Below are positions 1 to 10,939 of a stretch of DNA of 64,000 nt, in pieces (position 1 is the stretch's first letter; each line of letters opens with the position of its first letter). Origin of the DNA: Ascarosepion bandense (lineage: Eukaryota > Mollusca > Cephalopoda > Sepiida > Sepiidae); assembly GCA_037127315.1 (NCBI GenBank), contig JBBBDQ010000400.1, forward strand, positions 1,027,501 to 1,091,500, in the 5' to 3' direction. The notes beneath the pieces were generated by a model. It was not told where the DNA came from. It searched no databases and saw only the letters and a program-made list of their open reading frames with translations. The translations under genes and the position numbers were made by a program.

Positions 1-425
1 ATGCCATTTTTTAGATGTACTATAAAAATAACTGTTATGCCATTTTTTAGATGTGCTATAAAAAAATAACTGCTATGCCATTTTTTAGATGTACTATGAA
101 ATAACTGCTATGCCATTTTTTAGATGTACTATAAAAATAACTGTTATGCCATTTTTTAGATGTACTATAAAATAAGTGTTATGCCATTTTTAGATGTACT
201 ATAAAAATAACTGTTATGCCATTTTTAGATGTACTATAAAAATAACTGTTATGCCATTTTTTAGATGTACTATAAAATAACTGTTATGCCATTTTTTAGA
301 TGTACTATAAAAATAACTGTTATGCCATTTTTTAGATGTACTATAAAAATAACTGTTATGCCATTTTTTAGATGTACTATAAAAATAACTGTTATGCCAT
401 TTTTTAGATGTACTATAAAATACCA
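1..425. repeat. 36-bp minisatellite
   Basis: About twelve head-to-tail copies of a 35-37 bp unit starting atgccattttttagatgtac and ending actgtt. Copies differ mainly by one or two A or T residues in the homopolymer runs. The array runs off the left edge. The minus strand is open in one frame only because of the repeat, so I do not call a gene. Confidence 0.95.
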
Positions 426-789
426 TAAATAATCACTAAATAGCTAATTCTATTTATTACCGATTTATTTTTAATAGTTCAGCAAAATCTGATAATTATT
501 TGATGATTTAAGATTAAAATGATTAAAATAATTACGATTTTCTCGATTCAGTCTTAATGGCAGGGTTTGTTCAAACGCATTAGAAGAGAAATTTGTTGCT
601 CTTATGTCTTATTTCAAATTGTATATTTTTACATGTGGTTCACATACGCCAATACGATGCATACTTGTATAACTACAAGTATCAGCTCTTGTTTTGCAAT
701 ATATTTTTTCGACATAATTTAATCAAAGATTATCCACAAACCTTAACTTGGTATACTTTGTAAATGAAAATAAATATATTTTTATAATT
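426..789. other. AT-rich sequence, nothing recognised
   Basis: No open frame, tRNA-like box or repeat family recognised. Confidence 0.5.
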
Positions 790-1190
790 CTCACACCTAG
801 GAAGGAAATAAAGCCACTAGGACACAAGGTGGTTACTGAGTGTGAAGGAATGAGAAAAAGAAAAAAAATAGTAAGGAGAGGGAATGTAAAAGACATCAAT
901 TAGGAAGACAGAAGATAACGATTGTCATTGACTTTAATTTTTTGAAGTACAAAGTTGAGTTCCATGCGCGAGAAGTGCTAGAGAGGAAACTGTTACCATA
1001 GAACTTACGGTTACATCTAGCCATTTCAAATGTAAAATGATAACGCCTTGCGGCTAATCTAGTATTGCACTTAAATTTATAAAGTATAGGTGCCATAGCG
1101 GGTAGTTCATTAGAACAGTAATCATGAATTTATAGAAAAGGGACAAGAAAGCTGCGCTACGGTGGTGGAATAGTGACTGAAGCCAAGATA
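790..1190 (-). mobile_element. LINE-J2 3' fragment (ORF2 tail and 3' UTR)
   Basis: The minus strand encodes a decayed C-terminal tail of a non-LTR retrotransposon ORF2 (RLAARRYHFTFEMARCNRKF, then a WNS motif), followed by a 3' UTR with the aggcaataaagcc-like signature seen in other J2 copies. The same tail is found at 22270, 34300, 46720 and 52080. The copy is 5'-truncated and has no complete ORF. Confidence 0.75.
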
Positions 1191-1221
1191 CCAAGCCAAG
1201 ACCAATTGTTTTTATAAAGAA

Positions 1222-1675
1222 CTAGCAGTATAGCCTGGCGTTGCTCGGGTGTAATGAAAGCTTTAAAACAAATCCATGGTCCTGGAGCTCAGACTCTTTG
1301 GACGATGGCACAAAAGACTAAAAAGCAATAGTTGTTTCCAATCAAAGCGAAACCGTAGACTGAAAGAAAAATGAATGGATGTAAGTCAAATTTTGATTTC
1401 CTGGTATTGATATCAAATTTTGTGCACTATTGTAAGAACTGCAAACTTGAAACTTCAGAATATCGTTTCTTATGTCTTTGTCTATGAGTGTATAAAATTT
1501 GATTAAAATCAGACCAATCTTTCTATAACCCGATTTTTTCGATTATCGATTTTCTATATTTATCGGGGGTACCTCGACACAAAACCTAGCTAAAAACACT
1601 CGCAGGCGTTTATAGTACAACTGTGTAAATTTTCAAGAAAATCGGTTCAGCCTTTTCGGAGTCTACAGGTAACGG

Positions 1676-1712
<37 letters not shown>

Positions 1713-1736
1713 GTTCCATTTATAAATAAGTTTAGA
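1222..1736 (-). mobile_element. Non-autonomous Helitron copy 1
   Basis: On the minus strand it starts TCTAAACTTATTTATAAATG and ends CTAG. A short GC hairpin (acccgagcaacgc-like) lies about 10 bp before the end, and the host bases on either side are A and T. These are the classical Helitron end features. No Rep/helicase ORF, so non-autonomous. It contains a (CA)n tract near the 5' end. Confidence 0.85.
1677..1711. repeat. (CA)n microsatellite
   Basis: Pure CA run inside Helitron copy 1. The same position in the other copies holds a variable GT-rich stretch, so it is an internal hypervariable part of this element. Confidence 0.95.
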
Positions 1737-2434
1737 TCTCTAAATATATAGCAAAAGCACCCAGCCATTTGTGATGAAAATATTCAAAAGATAGAAAAAC
1801 GGTAGACATATAAATAAGATATATTCTGATGAGAAAAATTGTTTAGCACAACACAGTGACCAACATTCTCAGCTGTTTTCAATACAATACATACACTTCA
1901 TGTCAGCGAAAACCTAGGCCCGAGAAGTCGTAAGCAGTCATGGCATTGATATTAAATTGATTTTTAAATGTAAAATTTTAAAAATCTTTTCTTTTTTTTT
2001 TTTTTCTGTAGCGACTTGGTTTTCAAAATGCTTTCTCCTCGATTAAAGCTAACGTTCTATTGCCATCTTTTGAACAATAGTAGAGAAAATGTGTTGTATT
2101 TTAAGTTTGCTCAGCTTGTGCAGCCCTGCATGTCGTTGGTAAGCCTTTGAAAAAAAAAAGTAATCAGAAGCAAGGAAAATGAATTCCACATGAACTTCCG
2201 GAAACGAACATCTGTTCGCATTTAACTTCTCGTTATCTCGACACGAAAAAAAGTTTTCAAACAAGATAAGAACTGCTAATGAAAAATGGATTTATTGCAC
2301 GAATCCAAAAACGAAGAAAATCGTGCAGAGATTGAAGATAGCTTTCAACCGCTCTCGATGAGGTCTACATTCGCCAAGCTGAATCTCTTGCAGAAGTGTA
2401 AAACCGTCCCTACTTCGGAATTAGATGACTGCTT
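1737..2434. other. Unassigned AT-rich sequence
   Basis: Two overlapping short open frames on opposite strands (2049-2264 and 2286-2501) have no recognisable domain. The second runs into a SINE. I see no supported gene. Confidence 0.5.
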
Positions 2435-2790
2435 GCGTTGTGGTGCAATGGATATCGACTCGGAACGAGAAATCGGGGAGCCGAGTTCGAATTCTTGTTG
2501 AATTCCCGGCATTCACTTACGCACAAATACCCTTGGGAACGGTATTGATCCGTCTCTTCCTTCCAGTTATGGGTTAAATAAGAGGACAAATCAGTCACTA
2601 TCCCACCACCGTAGCGCAGCTTTCTTGTCTCTTTTCTATAAATTCATAGCCTTGGTTGGTAACCACTCTATCGCAGGAAAGCAATGGCAGCCTACTGCGG
2701 GATAATCTTCTGCCTAGTCAGTCATGTCTCTTTCGAGACATGATCGCTCAAGCGTGTATCACGTATGGCATTTAACTGAATGTCTGACTA
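2435..2790 (+). mobile_element. SINE-A copy with a LINE-J2 patch
   Basis: tRNA-like head with an A-box-like tggtgcaatggata and a B-box-like gagttcgaattc, then the family body and the gactgact-type tail. Positions about 2593-2647 are not SINE. They match, in reverse complement, the LINE-J2 segment at about 1125-1185 and replace the usual ggacagattgggttctata stretch. Confidence 0.85.
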
Positions 2791-2841
2791 GATGCTTGCG
2801 ACACTATAAGTTCAATAATTAAGATCTGTAGCTGACTATAG

Positions 2842-3131
2842 TCAGTCAGTTAAGTGCCATACGTGATACAAAGAGACATGACTGACCAGGCAGAAGATTA
2901 TCCCGCAGTAGGTTGCCATTGGCTTTCTGCGGTAGACTGGTTGCCTGCCAAGGCTATAGAACCCAATCTGTCCTGTTATTTAACCCATAACTGGAAGGAA
3001 TAGACGGATTAATACCTTTCCCAAGGGTATTTGCGCGTAAGTGAATGCAATGAATTTAGCTGGAATTCGAACTCGGCTCTCCGATTTCTTGTTCTGAGCC
3101 GATATCCAATGCGCTACAACGCACATTCCTC
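2842..3131 (-). mobile_element. SINE-A, minus strand, with 13-bp target-site duplication
   Basis: Full-length reversed copy of the same SINE, flanked by TAGCTGACTATAG at 2829-2841 and 3132-3144. It lacks about 22 bp near its tail. Together with the plus-strand copy 50 bp to the left it forms a long inverted repeat. Confidence 0.92.
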
Positions 3132-3144
3132 TAGCTGACTATAG

Positions 3145-3468
3145 GCTCAAGTATAAAGACGAGCCATGGCTGCCTGTAGGCTCAAGTAATAAACGCAACC
3201 CATGGATTCTTAGAGGCGTAAGTGTAATAATAATAAAAAAATAAAAAAAACAAAAAAGGATTTCGACGTTAAATAACACAAATCGGTTGATATGTCATAT
3301 GACTGATTAACCAACTTACTTCAAAATCTCTGCCTAAACAGAATCTCCCAAAAGCCATACTGTGTTTGGCAAGTTTCAAAGATAAATATGTGTGACGTTT
3401 TAGGAATTGGTTATTTTTATTGAAACCATTGGAATATGGAATCGGAATCCGACAAGATGAATAGAATA
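3145..3468. other. Nothing recognised
   Basis: AT-rich, with an A-rich stretch at about 3225-3260. Confidence 0.4.
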
Positions 3469-3743
3469 AATAAAGAACAAGTAGGAAAAGAGTGTCTTTT
3501 ATCTAACATGTTTCACTTATAACAATCTTTTTCAGACATCTAATAAAGACGAATGATTTAAAAATCCGAGAGAGAGTATTTTTAAAATGAAGTATATCTG
3601 ATATATCTGACCTTTGAAACTATACCTCATTTTAAAAATAGTCTCTCGGATTTTCAAATCATTCGTCCTAATTAAATCTCTGAAGAAGATTTGTTATAAG
3701 TGAAAGATGTTAGATTAAAACACTTTTTATCCTACTTGTTCTT

Positions 3744-3748
<5 letters not shown>
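3469..3748. mobile_element. Fold-back element, 130-bp arms
   Basis: Arms 3469-3602 and 3612-3748 are reverse complements at roughly 88 percent identity, with almost no spacer. Outer ends read aaagaacaagtagga and its complement. Each arm contains a CTGAA(G/A)A ... GAAA sequence resembling a hammerhead core. A (TA)n tract follows directly at 3746-3778. Confidence 0.85.
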
Positions 3749-3784
<36 letters not shown>

Positions 3785-3789
3785 CCGGA

Positions 3790-4718
3790 AAAGGAAACCA
3801 ACTGGTGATTTTTTTTTTTTTTGCTCAAATATCGCCATTCGTTTTCTGTTGCAAAACAAGAAATTCTTTTTTTATATGACATATTTTCAAAAGGTGTAAC
3901 CATGAGACAGCCAATTGTTTCGTTCAATACCACAACCATTCAGAAAAAAAAATTGGCATCAAAAAGTATCTCGAATTGGAAGCGTTCTTTTAAAGATGGA
4001 ATATATAATTGAAGTGAAAGATGACTTAGGGTCAGAGAAAGTGGTAAGTACTACGTTGAGTGTTGAAGAATGAGTCAAGAAATTTATTTGGATAAAATAT
4101 TCCGTCTTCAAATGCTGGACATCCTTACATTAAACTCTGGAAAGCATAAATGTTAATAAAAATCAATTCGGCCATTTTGATGCACTCGTCTGCTACGATC
4201 TTACCAACTTCGATCCAAAAATAGAATAGATTCAGAACATTGATTTGTTCTGCTTCTCTTAATTCATTATTTAACTTGAAACAGGAATTGGTAGTCCTGT
4301 AAGCATTCTGTTGATCGGTTAACAAATAAATTATTTACTTTTACTGTTCATCTAGTGTCTTTAGTATTTATTGTTGCTTTTTGTAGAAAAAAAATACTGA
4401 ATATAATATATTTTTTTTGCTTTTGTGACTTGCCTTTAAAAGAATCAATTCCTCTAACTAATCATCTGTGAAATGTTTCAAGTCATAAAATAAATTCGTC
4501 TTCATTCTTTATATCTGCAACTGTATCAGAAAAGGTAACGCAAATACAGAAGGATGTATACCTATATTTTCTAGATTATGCAAAATCGTTTGAGAAATAT
4601 GTCTGTTGTCACTGCTAAGTAACCTTGACATATTGGGAAGAATGTTAGAATAAACTAGAATCAAAAGAAGATGCAAACCGCCTGCATACGGTTTAGGAAA
4701 ATGATTCAGTAAATATTT
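3790..4718. other. Unassigned sequence
   Basis: AT-rich. Short open frames at 3821-4012 and 4125-4325 (minus) have no recognisable features. Confidence 0.4.
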
Positions 4719-4719
4719 T

Positions 4720-5200
4720 TTTTAATAATAATTTCACCCCAAGCAAGGCAGTTTTACTGCCACTGTTATGAAGGGGGTTACATAGGGGAAAGAAAGTGAT
4801 GAGAAAGAGAGGTTATAGGGGATATCAGGAGGAGGGTAATAGACGGATGAGAATACCGGTGGATGCGACTTAGTGAGATAGAAGTCTATTGACTTTACAT
4901 CTAAATTCCTGGAGATTGTAGGTATCGGGGAAGCAAGTATATGGAAGGGAATTCCACAGACAGGAAGTGTGAGAAAAGAAGCTGTTAGAGTAGAAATTGC
5001 GGTTACATTTTATCGGTTTCACTGTGAAAGTGGAAGACCTAGTTGCTAATCTAGTATCCCGTGTAAATTCATACCTAGGGAGCACTAGTGAGCTAAGTTC
5101 ATTGAAGCAAAAGCCGTGAAAGTATTTGTAGAAAAGGCACAGGGAAGCCACGTTAGTTGGAGAGCCATTTTCGTCAAAGTCTGCAAGGGACACGACTGAT
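4720..5200 (-). mobile_element. LINE-J 3' fragment
   Basis: Minus-strand frame 4870-5193 encodes the ORF2 C-terminal tail: VASLCLFYKYFHGF, RDTRLATRS, WNSLPY, YNLQEF. The 3' UTR 4722-4870 ends in the caccccaagcaaggca signature with an A-rich tail. The reverse transcriptase catalytic region is absent (5' truncation, usual for LINEs). Confidence 0.9.
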
Positions 5201-5324
5201 AGAAGCAGTATATTTCTTAAGTACAGCTCAAATAATGGTACTTGATTTTTGGAAATAACTAGTTTTTATATTCCGGTTTGGAATGAACAATATACAAATT
5301 TATATTTCTTTATAGTTAAGTAGA

Positions 5325-5386
5325 TGATATATTATAAGCGTATGCATATTATATATACATAATTATGTATCAAAAGTGTGTGCATA

Positions 5387-5424
<38 letters not shown>
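5325..5424. repeat. Dispersed repeat plus (TA)n tract
   Basis: The segment ataagcgtatgcatattat to gtgtgcataaga is nearly repeated at 7608-7701. Here a (TA)n run at 5390-5424 follows; at the other locus a fold-back follows. Confidence 0.7.
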
Positions 5425-5426
<2 letters not shown>

Positions 5427-5574
5427 GATTTTCCAAGCACTGCTTAGATGTGGCACAAGGCCGAAAGTATGGAATACTTTGTGAGGGTCGAATTCACTAC
5501 TAATGTGAGATTATTTATTTATATTTATTAATTTTGTCTACTCTAAATCAAGACTTCCCTCAACATCACCACGG

Positions 5575-5850
5575 GCCCCAGAATGTAATCTCTGACCGAC
5601 CCCACTGTCACACTGAGTTCAAGAATCTATTCTTTGTTTCATTTCCCGGCACAAGAATTGCATCACTGACTCACCCTACACTGTCATATCTGACCCAAGA
5701 ATCACATAACTGACCCACCACATAATTTTATACCTAGCACAAGATTTGAATCACTAACCCACTCCGCAATATCATATTTGACCCAAGAATCGAATCAATA
5801 ACCTACACATCGTCATCTCTGTTCCAAGAAGCGTATTCTTATCCATATTC
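5575..5850. repeat. Degenerate minisatellite of about 44 bp
   Basis: Motifs caagaat, gacccac and tcatatctgac recur with spacings of about 32, 45, 43, 44 and 41 bp between 5620 and 5825. Copies are strongly diverged, so this is an old array. Confidence 0.7.
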
Positions 5851-5974
5851 ACCGGTACAAGCATCCAGCTGATTCCAATCATGCTCCACACTGATTATTA
5901 GCATGCAAGTCTTTCAGAGTTCGAGACTCGCTTGAATTTTCCGATATTATTGGCTTTGCAAGGTAAGCTTTGTA

Positions 5975-6505
5975 ATATATATATAATTTTTTTTTTATAA
6001 GCGTTTCACCCCGAGCAAGGCATGTCACTGCCACTACTGCGCAGGGGGCTACGTAGAGTGGAGAAAGGATGATTAAATATAGGAAATGTCAGAGGGTGGG
6101 TGATAGGCGGGTAAGGATACCGAGAATGAGGGTTGGGTAGATGAGAGTGTTCTGAGAATAATTGGGAGTTAGTGTGATAGGAGGTGTCTATTGACCCTAC
6201 ATTTAAACACCTGGAGATTGTAACTGTCGGGAAAGCAGAGTTGTGGAAGGGAGTTCCACAGGCGGGAAGCGCGAGAAAAGAAGCTGTTGGAGTAGAATTT
6301 ACGGTTACATCTTATTTGTTTAACTGTAAAAGGGTGGGACCTAGTTGCTAATCTAGTATCTCGTGTAAATTCGTGCTTAAGCGGCACCAGTGATCTAAGC
6401 TCATCGGAGCAGAAGCCATGAAAGTACTTGTAGAAGAGGCACAGGGAAGCCACATCACGCCGGTGAGAGAGCGGCTGCAGCCGGTCTGTCAAAACCAAAG
6501 GAATA
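5975..6505 (-). mobile_element. LINE-J 3' fragment
   Basis: Minus-strand frame 6169-6498 encodes the ORF2 tail (LSHRRDVASLCLFYKYF, TRDTRLATRSHPF, RLWNSLPQ) with its stop. The 3' UTR down to about 5985 carries the caccccgagcaaggca signature. The tail frame is intact; the element is 5'-truncated. Confidence 0.92.
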
Positions 6506-7195
6506 AAAAAAAATAAAAAAATAAAAAGATCTCACTGGCTAAAACTTACCAGTTGCAGGCTGACTGACAGAAAAAAGTTAAGAAAATTTCAAAAATTATC
6601 TTCATTTTCAAGATTCTTTGCCATGGAGTAGTGACTAGCAGATTAGTGTTAGATTCATTTATAACTCTCCTGAGTTCGATACTGGCTGGATCCCTTACAC
6701 TTGTACTAAGTGTACTAAGTGATGTACTAACTTGTACTAAGTGATGTTGGATAATTATCTTAAATTTTCACTTGTTTTCTCCGTTATCGTGACTGTGTCA
6801 GTCGAAGGCAAGTCCAGTAAGTAGATACTAGTTTTTTTTTATCCCAAAACACTAAAGATATTTTATACGAAATAATAAGAAGCAGTTATCAATACATGGC
6901 TGTCAGAATCCCGAATATGGCTGTAAAAAATGGAAATTATATAACTGAAACGTTAAAAATTATTTTAAATATACACGAGTTCCAGTAATGGAAATACATT
7001 TAAGTAGAAAATAGACTTGTGAAGAGCCCACCTGATATTTCACTCTGGGTTTGTACACATGATAAAATCAGTAAAAGACAAAGAGAGCCGATGAAAAGAG
7101 AAAAAGCAAATTCTTCAATTGCAAGTTTCGTGTAGAGATTTTTCTTGTTAATGTGCATTTATACATTAAATTAAAGAATTTATTTTCTCCCGATA
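6506..7195. other. Unassigned sequence
   Basis: Nothing recognised apart from a short direct repeat of gtactaagtg around 6710-6745. Confidence 0.4.
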
Positions 7196-7199
7196 TATG

Positions 7200-7253
<54 letters not shown>

Positions 7254-7254
7254 T
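7200..7254. repeat. (TA)n(TG)n compound microsatellite
   Basis: About 38 bp of alternating TA followed by about 14 bp of TG. Confidence 0.95.
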
Positions 7255-7479
7255 TGATGCATTTAAATATTTATAACTTATTGCCGTTGTTCATGTCTGT
7301 TCCAATTTGAATGTGAATTTTTTAAATTTGTTATGTGACGTGTGTGAATAGATTTAACCGTTAGCACCTGGAAAAGATTTAATTTAACTTGCTTTTCTTT
7401 TATCCCTTTATAAATTGGAGGAAAAAATCCCTTTTTCAATGAGATATAGATGTATCTATGCATGCATAGATATATATTT

Positions 7480-7568
7480 GGCTTATGCTCACGTCACGAT
7501 GAAACACGTACGAACACCGAAAGTTAAGCAACGTTAAAACTTGATGGGTGACTGCTTGGAAGATATCA
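7480..7568 (+). pseudogene. 5S rRNA-like relic
   Basis: Contains gaacaccgaaagttaagcaa followed by cg and, a little later, ttgatgggtgactgcttgga. These match the internal promoter region (A box and C box) of animal 5S rRNA. About 14 bp of the usual segment between them is missing and the 5' part is diverged, so it is a pseudogene or the head of a 5S-derived SINE. A CA run follows at once. Confidence 0.8.
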
Positions 7569-7701
7569 CACACACACACACACACATATATGCATGCATT
7601 ATATATAATTATAAGCGTATGCATATTATATATCTATATATATGTATTATAAGCGTATGCATATTATATATACATAATATGTATCAAAAGTGTGTGCATA
7701 A

Positions 7702-7790
7702 GACAAAGTTCCATTTAGAAATAAGTTTAGATATAAACAGGTGCATATATATTTATATGATATATCCACACTTGTATGCATACATATGTA

Positions 7791-7821
<31 letters not shown>

Positions 7822-7995
7822 TGTGCATACACCATATATGGGCCCTTCGACGTGATGTATGACACCTCGACCTGATGTAATAGTTAGGGTCGAACTCACT
7901 ACTCAGTTTTAATAGGTTCTAGTGAGACAAGCTTGCTAACTATTACATCAGGTCGAGGTGTCATACACCACGTCGAAGTGCCCATATATGGTGTA

Positions 7996-8043
<48 letters not shown>

Positions 8044-8136
8044 ATATTACATATGTATGCATACAAGTGTGGATATATCATATAAATATATATGCACCTG
8101 TTTATATCTAAACTTATTTCTAAATGGAACTTTGTC
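7702..8136. repeat. Long inverted repeat (fold-back) overlapping a Helitron end
   Basis: Arm 7702-7887 is the reverse complement of 7936-8136 apart from the lengths of internal (TA)n runs; the spacer is about 48 bp. The right arm includes the first 30 bp of the Helitron starting at 8107, and the left arm carries the inverted copy of those bases. Confidence 0.9.
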
Positions 8137-8426
8137 TGTGTGTGTATGTGTGTCTGTGTGTGTATCCGTTACCAATAGACTCCGAAACGACTGAACCGAT
8201 TTTCTTGAAAATTTACACAGTTGTACTATAAACGCCTGCGAGTGTTCTTAGCTAGGTTTTGTGTCGAGGTACTCCCGATAAATATCGAAAATCGATAATT
8301 AAAAAAATCGGGTTATAGAAGGAGTGGTCCGATTTTAATCAAATTTGATACCTTCATAGACAAAGACATAAGAAACGATATTCAGAAGTTTCAAGGTTGC
8401 AGTTCTTACAATAGTGCATAAAATCG

Positions 8427-8477
<51 letters not shown>

Positions 8478-8858
8478 AGATGTTTGTGTGCGTGTTTGTT
8501 TATCTGCCGGTATGTCTGTATTTTTTCAGCCCTTTTTAGTTTTTGCTTCGGATTTGGTTCTAAGTAGGTATAATTGTAGTTCTTAGTCTCAGCCATGTTA
8601 CCATTTACTCAGAGGACTTATTTAACCTTCAAAATTCAGTTTACGACGAAAAACAAATTATTTGATATCGATACCAGGAAATCAAAATTTGAATTACATC
8701 CATTCAGTTTTCTTTCAGTCTACTGTTTCGCTTTAACTGGAAACAACTACTATGACTTTTTAGTTTTTCGTGCCAACGTCCAAAGAGTCTGAGCTCCAGG
8801 ACCAAGGATTAGTTTCAAAGCTTTCATTACACCCGAGCAACGTCGGGCTATACTGCTA

Positions 8859-8859
<1 letters not shown>
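8107..8859 (+). mobile_element. Non-autonomous Helitron copy 2
   Basis: Starts TCTAAACTTATTT after host A and ends CTGCTAG before host T, with the hairpin cccgagcaacgtcggg just upstream. 753 bp, with an internal (TA)n at 8430-8474. Body matches the copies at 1222, 54877 and 62055. No ORF of its own. Confidence 0.9.

Positions 8860-8860
<1 letters not shown>

Positions 8861-8912
<52 letters not shown>
8861..8912. repeat. (TA)n microsatellite
   Basis: Uninterrupted TA run starting at the Helitron 3' end. Confidence 0.95.
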
Positions 8913-8916
<4 letters not shown>

Positions 8917-9099
8917 GAGTGTAATTAATAAGTTTCTAGCTTACCCTTTCTGAAGTGATTATTAGAAAAATAAAAATATATCTATGGGTCATATGACATA
9001 AAGACGAACTTCAAAAGGCCTTCAACATTTTGCTGACATCTATTCCGAGTCAGACCACCCCATAGGATAACATGATTAAGGTCTCTGTCTACGCTGATG

Positions 9100-9420
9100 T
9101 TTTGAAGGATCTTTTCATAGCCCAGTGAATGAAAGCGTTTGTTGGATCCAGTAATTGACCCAAAGTGTGAGTTCAATACCTGGCTGAGGTGAAACCTGGA
9201 GAGATGTGTTAAAGGAAGATAACTTATACTGGGACATCCGGAAAAGGCATGGAACAAGAACAATCCACTCCAGTGGAGGAAATTAAACTTTCAATTAGAA
9301 AATTCAATCCCCTGAAGAAGTCCAAAGCGTACAACGCCCGAAACGTCGTGAACATGGAAACGAACATGAGGACAACAGTCCGACCAATGTAAATAGCATA
9401 AATAATTACATCTCAGAAAT
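9100..9420 (+). mobile_element. SINE-D (tRNA-derived) copy
   Basis: B-box-like gtgagttcaatacctggct at about 9169, a body, then the family tail ctgaagaagtccaaagcg ... ccgaaacgtcgtgaac. Tail and head match copies at 17450-17690 and 22860-23400. Confidence 0.55.
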
Positions 9421-9424
9421 AGAG

Positions 9425-10180
9425 ACAGATATTATTGTTTTATTTCGATGGAATTCAATTTTTGTTTTAAAGCAAATCTTACGTTGTGTGAGTTTTTTTT
9501 AAAGGAATATTATCGTGCATGTATGTCTGTGTTTCAAGTTTGACAGGAAGTGCATCTATCCTGTCATGCGTGTGATACCCCGCCTCTCATGTACTGTGCA
9601 TAAATCTTGCGTGTGTTTTATTTTATTTCACTTTTTATTATTTTTCTTTTTTTAATTTTTTTTTTTTTTTTTTTGCTATTAATTTTGTCTTTCAACTCCA
9701 AATCAAGATTAATGTTTTGAAAAAGAGAAGACAGGTCGTATGCTTGTGTAATTGACGTGAGAAAATATGTAGCTGTTTAAAACTTTTTTTCTTAAAAGCA
9801 ATTTTTTGTTTCATGTCTTCTATACTTTTCTTGAATATTCCAGTTAATTGGATGTGAAATTTATCGCCTTTGAAATGTTTTAAGCAGTGTCGGGTGCCAT
9901 TACTACAGAATCAGAAGCCATCTGTAAATAAAAGAAAAAAAACATGACAAAAAACAGCACTATTTCTATGTATTTAGAAACGCCTATTTTGTGTGTATAT
10001 TTTATTCTTTCTATTTTGCATATGTATGTGTACGCCCATATATTTTATATCTATCTATATAGTAGGACCCCACAATCCACGGAAACATCCACCTTCATTT
10101 AACATATTCACAGTTGGTCCAGTCAGCAAAATGTTCGTATTTATAACTTTCATTAAACTGAAAGCGTTTTCTCAAAGTGT
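9425..10180. other. Unassigned sequence
   Basis: AT-rich with T runs near 9650-9675. No feature recognised. Confidence 0.4.
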
Positions 10181-10185
10181 AAATT

Positions 10186-10655
10186 TTGGTTGGTTGGTTG
10201 GTTGGTTGGTTGATTGGTCGGTTGGTTGGTTGGTTGGTTGATTGGTTGGTTGGTTGGTTGGTTGGTTGGTTGATTGATCGGTTGGTTGGTTGGTTGGTCG
10301 ATTGGTCGGTTGGTCGATTGGTCGGTTGGTTGATTGGTCGGTTGGTTGATTGGTCGGTTGGTTGGTTGGTCGGTTGGTTGGTTGGTTGGTTGATTGGTCG
10401 GTTGGTTGGTTGGTTGGTTGATTGGTTGGTTGGTCGGTTGGTTGGTTGGTTGGTTGATTGGTCGGTTGATTGGTCGGTTGGTTGGTTGGTTGATTGGTCG
10501 GTTGGTTGGTCGGTTGGTCGGTTGGTTGGTTGATTGGTCGTTTGGTTGGTTGGTCGGTCCGTCGTTTGGTTGGTTGGTTGGTCGGTCGGTCGTTTGGTTG
10601 GTCGGTCGGTCGGTCGGTTAGTTGATTGGTTGGTCGGTTGGTTGGTTGGTTTTTA
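10186..10655. repeat. GGTT tetranucleotide array
   Basis: About 470 bp of ggtt units with scattered gatt and ggtc variants. It is open in several frames on both strands because the unit is simple; no gene is called. Confidence 0.97.
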
Positions 10656-10939
10656 TTTCGCAACATATTATCCTCTATTAGTTATTTAAAGCATAAATCT
10701 AAATACTTTGTACGCAATTTTCTTTTTTTGTGGGGGGATGTGGGGGGGATAATACTGTTTTCGTGATACAAGTCTTACTAATTGACCGAACAGCAAAACA
10801 CATTCACTAATGGTTGGGGGGGCTATGCCGTGCCAGGAAGATTTTTTTTCGTCAGAATTCATTACATATTTATATCCTTCGCCCGTACATTGATTACTGT
10901 TGCCAATATTTGATCGTGTGATCCTGCTATTCATCTAGG

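Noticed and set aside
1..425. CRISPR-like array (regular 36-bp repeats)
   Set aside because: Units are directly adjacent with no spacers, and the sequence is animal.
5940..5960. Splice acceptor or exon near 5900-5965
   Set aside because: No cadherin-like or other coding sequence adjoins it.
10172..10666. 164-codon minus-strand frame and 115-codon plus-strand frame
   Set aside because: Pure translation of the GGTT array.
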